DNA of 64,000 nucleotides from Enterocloster clostridioformis (GCF_020297485.1 NZ_JAIWZC010000001.1:744001-808000); one strand, 5' to 3'; counted from the first letter of the stretch, positions 54,361 through 62,387 are shown. Notes: generated by a model not told the origin, from the sequence alone. A program made the numbers and translations.

Positions 54361-55233
54361 ATGATAGCAAAATACAAAAAGAACATACTGGTGAGAAGGC
54401 TCATAACCATCCTGGCAGTAGTGGCGTCGGCCCTGCTGCAGACCTATGTGATTCAGGCATTCATACGGCCGGCCAACCTTCTGTCCAGCGGATTTACCGG
54501 TGTGGCCATCCTCATTGACAGGATTGCCTCCCTCTACGGGCACAATATTTCCACCTCCCTGGGAATGCTGGTCCTCAATATACCGGTGGCCGTTCTCTGC
54601 AGCCGGAGCATCAGCATGCGTTTTACCTTTTATTCCATGCTGCAGGTGTTCCTGGCCAGCTTCTTTCTCAAAATATGCAGCTTTGAACCTCTGTTCAACG
54701 ATGTGCTTCTGGATGTGGTCTTCGGCGGTTTCCTGTACGGACTGTCCATTGCCATTGCCTTAAGGGGAAACGCCTCCACAGGCGGCACGGACTTCATTGC
54801 TCTGTATGTTTCCAATAAGACAGGACGGACCATATGGGAATATGTGTTTGCAGGCAACTGCGTGATTCTCTGCATCTTCGGATACATGTTCGGATGGCTG
54901 TATGCGGGATATTCCATCCTGTTCCAGTTCGTATCCACCAAAGCCATCTCTGCCTTTCATCACAGATATGAACGGGTTACGCTGCAGATTACCACCACTA
55001 AGGCACAGGACATCATAAACCAGTATGTAAAACAATACAGACACGGCATATCCTGTGTGGACGCGGTGGGCGGTTACAGTCATAAGAAGATGTATCTGCT
55101 TCACACCGTGGTATCCTCCTATGAGGTGAACGACATTGTGCATCTCATGCGGGAACAGGATCCTCATGTCATTGTCAATATGATTAAAACGGAAAACTTT
55201 TACGGCGGATTTTATCAGGCGCCCATTGAATAA
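54361..55233 (+). CDS. YitT family membrane protein (DUF161/DUF2179)
   Basis: The 290-residue protein has five to six membrane segments (about 10-180) and a C-terminal cytoplasmic DUF2179 domain (about 215-285). The family is uncharacterised but some members are linked to transport. ATG 54361 lies four bases after the cutC stop, so it is part of the PTS operon. It may export or import a product of the pathway. Confidence 0.88.
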   Translation: MIAKYKKNILVRRLITILAVVASALLQTYVIQAFIRPANLLSSGFTGVAILIDRIASLYGHNISTSLGMLVLNIPVAVLCSRSISMRFTFYSMLQVFLASFFLKICSFEPLFNDVLLDVVFGGFLYGLSIAIALRGNASTGGTDFIALYVSNKTGRTIWEYVFAGNCVILCIFGYMFGWLYAGYSILFQFVSTKAISAFHHRYERVTLQITTTKAQDIINQYVKQYRHGISCVDAVGGYSHKKMYLLHTVVSSYEVNDIVHLMREQDPHVIVNMIKTENFYGGFYQAPIE

Positions 55234-55276
55234 TGCTGCCGCGCGGCAGATTGATAGGGCCGGAAAGGTATCACTG

Positions 55277-55301
55277 ATTTACATAAAATTTTTATGTAAA
55301 T
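55277..55301. promoter_or_regulatory. 25-bp perfect palindrome after the YitT gene
   Basis: ATTTACATAAAA (55277-55288) and TTTTATGTAAAT (55290-55301) form perfect 12-bp arms around one base. It lies 67 bp upstream of a -10 box (TATAAT, 55354-55359) for the small gene at 55394. It could be an operator or an AT-rich terminator of the YitT operon. Confidence 0.55.
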
Positions 55302-55393
55302 ATTTTTGCAAAGATTTTACAAAATATGCCTCTCAGAATTTACAGAGATTTTATATAATGAAATCACAATATGAAATTCAGGAGGCGTGCGGT

Positions 55394-55495
55394 ATGAAAT
55401 CATTTAAAATCATAAAGGAATATTGGCGTCTGGCAATTCTCGGACTGGCCTATACAGCCGTGTTCGCCGCCGCCATCACAATCATAATCAGATAG
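55394..55495 (+). CDS. Small membrane protein (33 residues)
   Basis: The frame starts at ATG 55394 behind a strong GGAGGCGTGCGG ribosome site and encodes a basic start (MKSFKIIKEYWR) and one membrane helix (LAILGLAYTAVFAAAITIII), ending in Arg. It has its own -10 box and ends just before a strong terminator. The good ribosome site, the clean helix and the terminator make it a credible gene. The function is unknown. Confidence 0.7.
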   Translation: MKSFKIIKEYWRLAILGLAYTAVFAAAITIIIR

Positions 55496-55497
55496 TC

Positions 55498-55534
55498 AAA
55501 AGCAGCCGGCTGAATCGCAGCCGGCTGCTTTTTT
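55498..55534. terminator. Strong terminator, usable from both sides
   Basis: AGCAGCCGGCTG (55501-55512) pairs perfectly with CAGCCGGCTGCT (55518-55529), with an A run before and TTTTT after. It ends the small gene at 55394 and, on the other strand, the HPr-like gene at 55551. Confidence 0.9.
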
Positions 55535-55550
55535 CCGAATCCTGTTCCGT

Positions 55551-55784
55551 TTATACCGCAAATTTCGCAAGTCTGTTTTTTATATCCCTGGAGCCATCCT
55601 CATCAATGTGAAGAATCAGCTCCACTGTGCGGGATACCGCCAGGTAAAGAACTCCCAGAACGGACTTGGCGTCTACCATACAGCTGCCATACTTAATATC
55701 TGCATCACAGTCATAATGGCTCAGTGTATTCACAAAATCTACCACCTGTTCCGGCTGTTCAAACTTAACTAACATACTTGTCAT
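55551..55784 (-). CDS. HPr-like protein without the active histidine
   Basis: The 77-residue protein aligns with HPr through VDAKSVLGVLYLAVSRTVEL, which keeps the serine of the HPr kinase site. At the position of His15 the sequence reads FEQPEQVVDF, so there is no phosphoryl-accepting histidine. It is therefore closer in logic to Crh, a regulatory HPr variant. The ribosome site is AAAGGAGTG. A small stem (CATGGA/TCCATG) lies in its promoter region. Confidence 0.78.
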   Translation of the reverse strand: MTSMLVKFEQPEQVVDFVNTLSHYDCDADIKYGSCMVDAKSVLGVLYLAVSRTVELILHIDEDGSRDIKNRLAKFAV

Positions 55785-55989
55785 AATCTTACACTCCTTT
55801 GCATATCACCGGCTTCTGTTTCCCGCCGGACTTGTCATATGGTGTTGTTATAAGTATAGGAGCCCTGCATGGATTTTTCCATGGTAAGATCTTTGGATTT
55901 CCTGTAATATTTCACGTTTTTCGCCTGATTTAAGGAAGATCAGGAAATAAAATGTTAAATCCGTATCCCGTCAACCGGCAGCACCATGA

Positions 55990-56085
55990 TTACAGCCAGA
56001 TATATGCACGGACTGCAACCGCTCCCATCATAACTAAAAACATGATTCCCAAACCAGCCATGTCACTCCACAACTCTTTCTTCAT
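55990..56085 (-). CDS. Small membrane protein (31 residues)
   Basis: On the minus strand ATG at 56085-56083 follows an AAGGAGGCG ribosome site by seven bases. It encodes MKKELWSDMAGLG followed by one membrane helix (IMFLVMMGAVAVRAYIWL) and a stop at 55992-55990. The ribosome site nearly matches that of the small gene at 55394. Its promoter has a perfect -10 box at 56130-56135. It is too short for most gene finders; the function is unknown. Confidence 0.65.
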   Translation of the reverse strand: MKKELWSDMAGLGIMFLVMMGAVAVRAYIWL

Positions 56086-56129
56086 ATCAATACGCCTCCT
56101 TCATATGCCTTATCACTTCTTTGGATGAC

Positions 56130-56196
56130 ATTATAGCGGCACCATAGGGTTTAAAGATTCCATATCCAAATCATGGGCTATATATAAAGATTCCAT
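56130..56196 (-). promoter_or_regulatory. Promoter with two 12-bp direct repeats for the 31-residue gene
   Basis: On the minus strand the -10 box TATAAT is at 56135-56130. The sequence ATGGAATCTTTA occurs twice, at 56163-56152 (over the -35 position) and 56196-56185, exactly 33 bp apart, about three helical turns. There is no good -35 box. This is the layout of an activator-dependent promoter. Confidence 0.55.
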
Positions 56197-56271
56197 GAGG
56201 AAATGTTTAAATCATTGACAGAGACTGCAAATGCCAAAATGTGAAAAAAATGTGAATTTAGCACTCAACCC

Positions 56272-56304
56272 TTGACTTTGCTAATAATACGTGTTATATT
56301 ACAC
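56272..56304 (+). promoter_or_regulatory. hsp20 promoter with inverted repeat over the -10 box
   Basis: TTGACT (56272-56277) and TATATT (56295-56300) are 17 bp apart. The inverted repeat GTGT-tatatt-ACAC covers the -10 box at 56291-56304. The dnaJ promoter at 62338 has the same layout with a perfect version of the repeat. A repressor site is likely. Confidence 0.72.
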
Positions 56305-56311
56305 ATAGAAC

Positions 56312-56365
56312 AAAGGAGGAGGAAAGAAAAAGATGAAATGAGATGTATTTCATAAATTCCTTTCC
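56312..56365 (+). promoter_or_regulatory. hsp20 leader hairpin with a two-codon reading frame
   Basis: A very strong ribosome site (AAAGGAGGAGG, 56312-56322) is followed by ATG AAA TGA (56333-56341), a Met-Lys-stop frame. ATGAAAT (56333-56339) pairs with ATTTCAT (56347-56353), and GGAAAG (56321-56326) with CTTTCC (56360-56365), so the site and start codon can be folded away. The CCTTT arm could instead pair with the AAAGG of the hsp20 ribosome site at 56412. Confidence 0.45.
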
Positions 56366-56426
56366 ATCCGGTTCCAGTACAATCTATAACAGCCTCATAG
56401 ATTATTAAATAAAGGAGAGATGACAT

Positions 56427-56846
56427 ATGTTGATGCCTAGTATTTTTGGAGAAAACTTATTGGATGACTTTTTTGATTACTCATTCGGCAGCCACAAGAC
56501 ATTCGATATGATGAATACCGATATCAAGGATACTGAAAATGGCTATGAGATAACCATGAACATGCCCGGTGTCAAAAAAGAAGATGTAAAGGCAGAGCTC
56601 AAGGACGGATATCTGACCATACAGGCCACAACAGATTCCAGCAAGGATGAGAAGGATTCCAACGGAACCTACATCCGCAGAGAGCGTTATACCGGTTCCT
56701 GCAGCAGAAGCTTCTATGTAGGTGACGCAGTGACCCGGGAGGACATCAAGGCTAAATTTGAGGACGGCACCCTGAAGATGCTGGTTCCCAAGAAAGAAGC
56801 AAAACCGGCCGTGGAGGAGAAAAAGTATATTGCAATCGAAGGTTAA
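56427..56846 (+). CDS. Hsp20/alpha-crystallin family small heat-shock protein (copy 1)
   Basis: The 139-residue chaperone begins MLMPSIFGENLLDDFFD and has the alpha-crystallin domain (about 30-125) with YEITMNMPGVKKEDVKAELK, DGYLTIQA and the conserved GTLKMLVPK. It holds unfolded proteins for refolding by other chaperones. The ribosome site is AAAGGAGAG. A close paralogue follows at 56929, and a small stem (GGCTCCC/GGGAGCC, 56876-56901) lies between them. Confidence 0.94.
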   Translation: MLMPSIFGENLLDDFFDYSFGSHKTFDMMNTDIKDTENGYEITMNMPGVKKEDVKAELKDGYLTIQATTDSSKDEKDSNGTYIRRERYTGSCSRSFYVGDAVTREDIKAKFEDGTLKMLVPKKEAKPAVEEKKYIAIEG

Positions 56847-56928
56847 CATGATAGGTGACAGACCGAAACATACATGGCTCCCGGAAACAGTTTTGGGAGC
56901 CGCACAGAAAACAAAGGAGGAATGATGT

Positions 56929-57390
56929 ATGTTAATGCCCAGTATTTTTGGTGAAAACATGTTTGATGAATTTTTCAGGGATCCATTTTTTGACGACAGA
57001 GATATGAAAAAGCTGGAGAAAAAAATATATGGACGCAGAGGCAAAAACCTGATGAAAACCGACATCCGTGAAACAGATACAGAATATGAGCTGGAAATGG
57101 ATTTGCCGGGATTTAAGAAAGACGAAATCAAGGTATCCCTCAAGGACGGATATCTGACCATCTGCGCTGCCAAAGGCTTGGATAAGGATGAGCAGGAGAA
57201 GAACAGCGGCAGATATATCCGCCAGGAGCGTTATGCCGGCAACTGTGAGAGAAGCTTCTATGTGGGCGGGGACGTGACTGACGAGGATATAAAGGGTGAA
57301 TTCAAACACGGCATCCTGAGACTGTCCATTCCCAAGAAGGATGCAAAGTCACTGGCAGAGGAGAAGAAGTATATATCCATTGAGGGATAA
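56929..57390 (+). CDS. Hsp20/alpha-crystallin family small heat-shock protein (copy 2)
   Basis: The 153-residue paralogue shares the start MLMPSIFGEN with copy 1 and has the alpha-crystallin domain (about 40-140) with YELEMDLPGFKKDEIKVSLK and GILRLSIPK. Copy 2 has an added basic segment (KKLEKKIYGRRGKN) before the domain. The tandem pair probably came from duplication and forms one operon. The ribosome site is AAAGGAGG. Confidence 0.94.
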   Translation: MLMPSIFGENMFDEFFRDPFFDDRDMKKLEKKIYGRRGKNLMKTDIRETDTEYELEMDLPGFKKDEIKVSLKDGYLTICAAKGLDKDEQEKNSGRYIRQERYAGNCERSFYVGGDVTDEDIKGEFKHGILRLSIPKKDAKSLAEEKKYISIEG

Positions 57391-57409
57391 CCCTGACATA
57401 ACAAAACAG

Positions 57410-57467
57410 AACCCCGCAGTTCCGGTGATTGTGGCATCACATCATTGGGGCCGCGGGGCTCCTTTTT
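57410..57467 (+). terminator. Terminator of the hsp20 pair
   Basis: ACCCCGC (57411-57417) pairs with GCGGGG (57453-57458) around a folded loop, followed by CTCCTTTTTT. The rest of 57468-57692 holds only a small stem (CGGGC/GCCCG, near 57515-57530) and the palindrome TATACT-ttt-AGTATA (57599-57613). Confidence 0.7.
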
Positions 57468-57692
57468 TATGTCCGGTATTTTCTTCATTCTCCTGATTAT
57501 GTGCAGTTTGCGGGCATAAAGCCCGGCAGCAAAAGCAGAGTCATCGATATTAGGAATTTTGCAAGGGAAAATTAAGAGTTATCTTCCCGCACTTATTGTA
57601 TACTTTTAGTATAAACTGGAACAGCACAGGGAAAGGATGATATATGGGATAATGCAACAGGAAAATGGGACGGGCCGGAAACCATTAGGTAT

Positions 57693-58037
57693 ATGTCACA
57701 AAAAAACTGGATGGAGACAGAAAGCATTTCCCGGCTTTGCATTTCCCGCCTATCCGTGGATACGGTGAATGTACAATTAAAAAACCGAAATCACTTTTAT
57801 ACCACGTCCGATCGGATGATGGACCAGTTATTTACAGATATGTCCGGCAGGAACTGGACCCTTCTTCCAGGTCAGGTACCGCCGACAGGCCCTCCTGATG
57901 CAGTACTGTCTGTTTACAGGATGGAAGGCGGGGACGTATTTCTATCATGCTATCAAAAGGAAGAGACAGCAGTCATCTGGACAGCTCCTTTTGTCTATAA
58001 TATTGCCAACGATATGAGAAGTCCTTGGAAGCGGTGA
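57693..58037 (+). CDS. Hypothetical protein
   Basis: This 114-residue frame is not recognised. It has no membrane segment or known motif. ATG 57693 has a poor ribosome site, and the frame stays open back to 57615 with no earlier standard start, so the 5' end is uncertain. An A-run (57700-57705) near the start could hide a frameshift. It may be a young or decaying gene, and it lies between hsp20 and nrdD. Confidence 0.4.
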   Translation: MSQKNWMETESISRLCISRLSVDTVNVQLKNRNHFYTTSDRMMDQLFTDMSGRNWTLLPGQVPPTGPPDAVLSVYRMEGGDVFLSCYQKEETAVIWTAPFVYNIANDMRSPWKR

Positions 58038-58163
58038 TTCAGGCCATTGGAGACATCCCATTCTGATGAATTGATGCTGTATTTATGCCCATGTCTTTGA
58101 TATAATGGAATAAATCTGCTTATACTGACAGTGATTCACACCTAACGAGGAGGAGACAAGAAC

Positions 58164-60254
58164 ATGCTTTTAGTGGCTAAAAGAGACGGGGAAACCGTGG
58201 AATTCCAATTGGATAAGATAACGATGGCTATCAAGAAGGCCTTTAAAGCAACAGGTAAATCATACACGGCTGATATTATTGAGCTATTGTCGCTCCGGGT
58301 CACCTCTGATTTCCAGGAGAAGATAAAAGACAGCCGGATTAGCGTGGAGGATATTCAGGACAGCGTGGAAAAGGTTCTGGAGGAATCCGGATACACTGAT
58401 GTGGCCAAGGCATACATACTGTACCGGAAACAGAGAGAGAAAATCAGGAATTTAGATAAGACCATCCTTGACTATAAGGATGTGGTGGATAACTACGTAA
58501 AGGTGGAGGACTGGCGCGTCAAGGAAAATTCCACCATCACATATTCTGTTGGCGGGCTGATTCTGAACAATTCCGGCGCAGTGACTGCCAATTACTGGCT
58601 TACGGAAGTGTATGACAGGGAGATTTCCGATGCCCATGTAAACGGGGACATCCATATCCACGATTTGTCCATGCTGACCAGCTACAGCTGCGGATGGTCC
58701 CTCAGGAAGCTTCTGCTGGACGGCCTGGGCGGCATTACCGGGAAAATTACCGCATCCCCGGCCAGGCACCTGGCCACCCTCTGCAACCAGATGGTAAACT
58801 TTCTGGGAATCATGCAGAATGAGTGGGCTGCCTCCCAGTCATTTTCGTCCTTTGACACCTACCTGGCTCCCTTTGTGAAGGCGGATAACCTGTCCTACGA
58901 TAAGGTCAAGAAATGCATGGAGGCGTTTGTCTTTGGAGTCAACACCCCCAGCCGCTGGGGTACCCAGGCCCCATTTTCCCACATTTTCATGGACCTGAAG
59001 GTGCCAGGGGATATGGCTGATGAAAAGGCCATTGTGGGCGGCAGGAGAATGGAATTTACATACGGGGACTGCCAGAAGGAAATGGACATGGTGAACCGGG
59101 CGTTCCTGGAAACCATGCTGGAAGGCGATGCCAATGGCCTGGGATTCCAGTATCCCATTCCGGCTTATGGGATAGGACCGGATTATGACTGGTCGGATAC
59201 GGAACAAAACCGGTTATTGTTTTCCCTGGCATCCCATTACGGCACCCCGTATTTCGTCAATTACATGGGAAACGGCATGAAACCGGAAGATGTAAGGACT
59301 TCTTATGAAGGAATCCGGCCGGACTTCCGTGTGCTGCGGAAAAAATCAGGCGGCTTTTTCGGGTACGGAGAGCATACGGGTTCCGTGGGCGTGGTCACGG
59401 TCAATCTTCCCAGGATTGCGTACCAGTCAAAGAACGAAAAGGAGTTTTTTGCCCGGCTGGACCAGATGATGGACCTGGCTGCCCGTTCCCTGAGCATTAA
59501 GCGGAAGGTGATCTCCACCCTGTTAAAAAATGGACTTTATCCCTATACGGCCTGTTACCTCACTGATTTTGACAATCACTTTTCATCCATCGGCGTCATC
59601 GGCATGAATGAAGCAGGACTCAATGCACCGTGGCTGAAGGCCGGCCTGGAATCCGAAGAGACAGAGAAGTTCGCTGTCTCTGTCCTGAACCATATGCGTG
59701 AAAAGCTGATTGGATACCAGATGGAGTACGGTAATCTCTACGGCCTGGAAGCAACGCCCGCAGAATCAGCTACCTTCCGTTTCGCCAGACTGGACCGGGA
59801 GCATTTCTCCGGGATCCGGACAGCCGGTCATGATGGGGACAAGCCTTATTATACAAACAGCACCAAGCTGCCCGCAGATTATGACGGTACATTGCGGGAT
59901 GCGCTCATAAACCAGGATTCCCTGCAGCCGCTTTATACCACAGGCACTGTATTCCATGTGTACATGGAGCAGGAACTGGAGGACTGGAAACAGGCAAGGG
60001 ACCTGCTCTGGGGAATGATTACAGAGCACCATATTCCCTGTTTCACACTGTCTCCCGTTTACACCATCTGCCAGACCTGCGGCTACCTGCCCGGCAGGCA
60101 GGAGACTTGTCCGAAATGCAAAGGAGCTGCGGATGTTTACAGCAGGATTGCGGGCTATTACAGGCCGGTCCATGACTGGAACGACGGCAAGGCACAGGAG
60201 TTTAAAAACAGGATTATGTTCCATTTGCATGATGACAGGAGAGACAGCGAATAA
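58164..60254 (+). CDS. nrdD: Anaerobic ribonucleoside-triphosphate reductase (class III)
   Basis: NrdD reduces ribonucleoside triphosphates to deoxynucleotides without oxygen, using a glycyl radical. The 696-residue protein has an N-terminal ATP-cone (1-90), the ten-stranded barrel, the C-terminal zinc site (CQTCGYLPGRQETCPKC) and the glycyl-radical loop with G664 (SRIAGYYRPV). The activase gene nrdG is not next to it; the following gene is PhzF-like. A TATAAT at about 58100 may serve as -10 box. The ribosome site is GAGGAGGAG. Confidence 0.95.
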   Translation: MLLVAKRDGETVEFQLDKITMAIKKAFKATGKSYTADIIELLSLRVTSDFQEKIKDSRISVEDIQDSVEKVLEESGYTDVAKAYILYRKQREKIRNLDKTILDYKDVVDNYVKVEDWRVKENSTITYSVGGLILNNSGAVTANYWLTEVYDREISDAHVNGDIHIHDLSMLTSYSCGWSLRKLLLDGLGGITGKITASPARHLATLCNQMVNFLGIMQNEWAASQSFSSFDTYLAPFVKADNLSYDKVKKCMEAFVFGVNTPSRWGTQAPFSHIFMDLKVPGDMADEKAIVGGRRMEFTYGDCQKEMDMVNRAFLETMLEGDANGLGFQYPIPAYGIGPDYDWSDTEQNRLLFSLASHYGTPYFVNYMGNGMKPEDVRTSYEGIRPDFRVLRKKSGGFFGYGEHTGSVGVVTVNLPRIAYQSKNEKEFFARLDQMMDLAARSLSIKRKVISTLLKNGLYPYTACYLTDFDNHFSSIGVIGMNEAGLNAPWLKAGLESEETEKFAVSVLNHMREKLIGYQMEYGNLYGLEATPAESATFRFARLDREHFSGIRTAGHDGDKPYYTNSTKLPADYDGTLRDALINQDSLQPLYTTGTVFHVYMEQELEDWKQARDLLWGMITEHHIPCFTLSPVYTICQTCGYLPGRQETCPKCKGAADVYSRIAGYYRPVHDWNDGKAQEFKNRIMFHLHDDRRDSE

Positions 60255-60256
60255 AC

Positions 60257-61102
60257 ATGGATGTTTATGTGGCAAATGCGTTCAGCAAAGATAACAAGGG
60301 CGGAAATAAGGCGGGAGTGGTCTTGCAGCAGGCCTGCCTGAATGAAGCAGAAAAAACAAAAACAGCCTTTCTGCTGGGGTATTCAGAGACAGCCTTTGTC
60401 TTTGACTCAGAGCTGGCTGATTTTAAATTAGAATACTTTACCTCTGCAGGGGAAGTACCTCTGTGCGGTCATGCCACAATCGGGACTTTTACTGTGACGC
60501 GGCATTTAGGGATGCTCAAAAAACCGGAGTACACCATTGAGACAAAATCCGGTATATTGAGAATACGTGCGGATGAAAGCGGCCTGATTTTCATGGAGCA
60601 GAATATCCCGAAATTCTACGAAAGGCTGGATAAGGGGGATGTGCAGGCATGCTTTGATTCAGACGTCATCACCGATACCTTACCTGTGCAAATCGTATCC
60701 ACAGGTTTAAGGGATATCCTGGTTCCGGTAAGGGAGCCTGAGATTCTGGGCAGGATGACGCCAGATTTTGCCGCCATCACCAGGCTGAGCCGGAAGAAAA
60801 AATGCATCGGCATCCATGCGTTTTCCCCTGCAAAAGAGAGGGGATTGGCCGCCATATGCAGGAATTTCGCCCCGCTTTACGGCATAGATGAGGAATCCGC
60901 CACCGGCACCTCCAATTGTGCGCTGGCCTGCTATTTATACGAGTACGCATCCAGGCAAGATCAGTATATCTTTGAACAGGGACATAATCTTAACAGCATT
61001 TCCAGAATATACGTTAATCTGGACACCGAAGATAATACGATTACGGGGGTATGGGCGGGAGGATACGGGTATTTGTCCTGTGTGAGAAGTGTTGCGGTTT
61101 AA
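60257..61102 (+). CDS. PhzF family isomerase-like protein
   Basis: The 281-residue protein has the two-lobed PhzF fold with the catalytic glutamate E44 (GYSETAFV), the CGHATIGTF motif near residues 74-82, and SATGTSNCALACYL in the second lobe. PhzF enzymes move double bonds in small acids; most members have unknown substrates. It starts two bases after the nrdD stop and is probably co-transcribed, though no functional link is known. Confidence 0.9.
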   Translation: MDVYVANAFSKDNKGGNKAGVVLQQACLNEAEKTKTAFLLGYSETAFVFDSELADFKLEYFTSAGEVPLCGHATIGTFTVTRHLGMLKKPEYTIETKSGILRIRADESGLIFMEQNIPKFYERLDKGDVQACFDSDVITDTLPVQIVSTGLRDILVPVREPEILGRMTPDFAAITRLSRKKKCIGIHAFSPAKERGLAAICRNFAPLYGIDEESATGTSNCALACYLYEYASRQDQYIFEQGHNLNSISRIYVNLDTEDNTITGVWAGGYGYLSCVRSVAV

Positions 61103-61141
61103 CCATCCATCTTCCCAGCTATACCAGACAGATTTCACTCC

Positions 61142-61438
61142 ATGGATATTGAGAAGGATTACAATAATATAGAAATCCTGCCCTCTGAGGATGGACGGTA
61201 TTATCTGGAGTACCGTCTGTATACATATGGCTCTGAGCCGCAGTATCATGTCAGCCAGGATACCCTGACCTTCCGTTGTATCCAGAATCCCCAAACCCAG
61301 ATGAATGTGGCGGGTTTCATGGTATGTAACACAAACGGCACCCGAGAGCAGGGCGTTGTGAGAGTCTACGTGCCAAATCACATCATCCTATGGAAACGTA
61401 AACCTGACAGGACGGAATATAAATGCTTCTGCGTCTGA
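61142..61438 (+). pseudogene. DUF4097-like fragment
   Basis: The 98-residue frame begins abruptly with DIEKDYNNIEILPSEDGRYY, which resembles the internal repeat of DUF4097 surface proteins. It lacks their membrane anchor and the rest of the beta-helix. The C-terminal third (KRKPDRTEYKCFCV) does not fit the family. No good ribosome site precedes it. It is best read as a gene remnant. Confidence 0.5.
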
Positions 61439-61550
61439 CGGAGATACGGCCCTTTCCTTTACAGCAGGAAAATAAGTTGTTGGTCCATGAAGTATATGAT
61501 ACAATCTGTTTATGAATGACAGAAAATGACAGGAAGGTAATTGACAGATT

Positions 61551-62174
61551 ATGATAAACAGAGAAGACATGCTGGAGCTTACAAGACGGATGACCCTTTC
61601 CCGCACCTCCTTTACCAGGATTGCGGGATGTTATGTGGACAGGGACGGGGATTTTGACGGAAGTTTTAATATTAATTTTCTGAAATTATCAGCATCAGAA
61701 CGGACAAAGAAACTGAAACTGGCTAAGGAAATCCCCTTTGCAGCCACAAATGTAAACCTGAGAAAATACGAATATACTCAAAGCGCACGGAAGCCGGGAA
61801 GTATGTGGCAGCTGCTCATGGCCATGAACGAATGCGGCCTGAAAAATGATGCCCTGATGGATACCTTTTATGATGTTGTCATGGAGCATTACCGTGCGGA
61901 CAGGGAGTATGCCATCCTTGTGTTCCATGACCGTTATGATATCCCGGCAAAAGGTTCTGACAGGGAACGCCAGTGGGAATCAGAGGAAGTATTTGAATAT
62001 ATGATTTGCGCCGTCTGCCCCCTGAGCGGAAAGTATGAGCCGGATAAACCCGTATGCGGATTTTTGTTCCCTGCCTTTACGGACAGGAGCGGGGATCTGA
62101 ATCACATTGATGTGTTTCAGGCGGATGCGGACAGGCCTCACAATGAAATACTGAAGCTTTTGGGAATCAATTGA
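61551..62174 (+). CDS. DUF4317 domain-containing protein, short form
   Basis: The 207-residue protein matches the N-terminal half of DUF4317 (MINREDMLELTRRMTLSRTS, ARIAGCYV-like segment, FHDRYDIPAKGSD, SEEVFEYMICAVCPL and CGFLFPAFTDRSGDLNHIDV). Full members are about 370-400 residues. This copy stops after the domain core, so it may be truncated or a genuine short version. DUF4317 proteins are common in Clostridia and their role is unknown. Confidence 0.72.
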   Translation: MINREDMLELTRRMTLSRTSFTRIAGCYVDRDGDFDGSFNINFLKLSASERTKKLKLAKEIPFAATNVNLRKYEYTQSARKPGSMWQLLMAMNECGLKNDALMDTFYDVVMEHYRADREYAILVFHDRYDIPAKGSDRERQWESEEVFEYMICAVCPLSGKYEPDKPVCGFLFPAFTDRSGDLNHIDVFQADADRPHNEILKLLGIN

Positions 62175-62337
62175 CAGAGTTTGGACTTTCGGATACAGAG
62201 AGCAGCATGGATTGGAAAATCCGGAATCAGACTACGTTTGTATGATATTGATTACGCCGACATCTTCAAAAGGAGGCCGGACCTCTGACGTGTTTAAAAA
62301 TTTTCATCAAATAATTGCAAATAATTGCAAATTACTC

Positions 62338-62370
62338 TTGACGCTATACTTGTCATGTGTTATAACACAT
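62338..62370 (+). promoter_or_regulatory. dnaJ promoter with perfect palindrome over the -10 box
   Basis: TTGACG (62338-62343) and TATAAC (62361-62366) are 17 bp apart. ATGTGTTATAACACAT (62355-62370) is a perfect 16-bp palindrome over the -10 box. The hsp20 promoter has the related GTGTTATATTACAC at the same place. The direct repeat AATAATTGC (twice at about 62309-62328) lies just upstream. Confidence 0.75.
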
Positions 62371-62387
62371 ATATAACAGATAGGGTT

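Noticed and set aside
56258..56266. TTAGCACTC, the left half of a CIRCE (HrcA) element upstream of hsp20
   Set aside because: The matching GAGTGCTAA half is absent at the required nine-base distance, so HrcA control is not supported.
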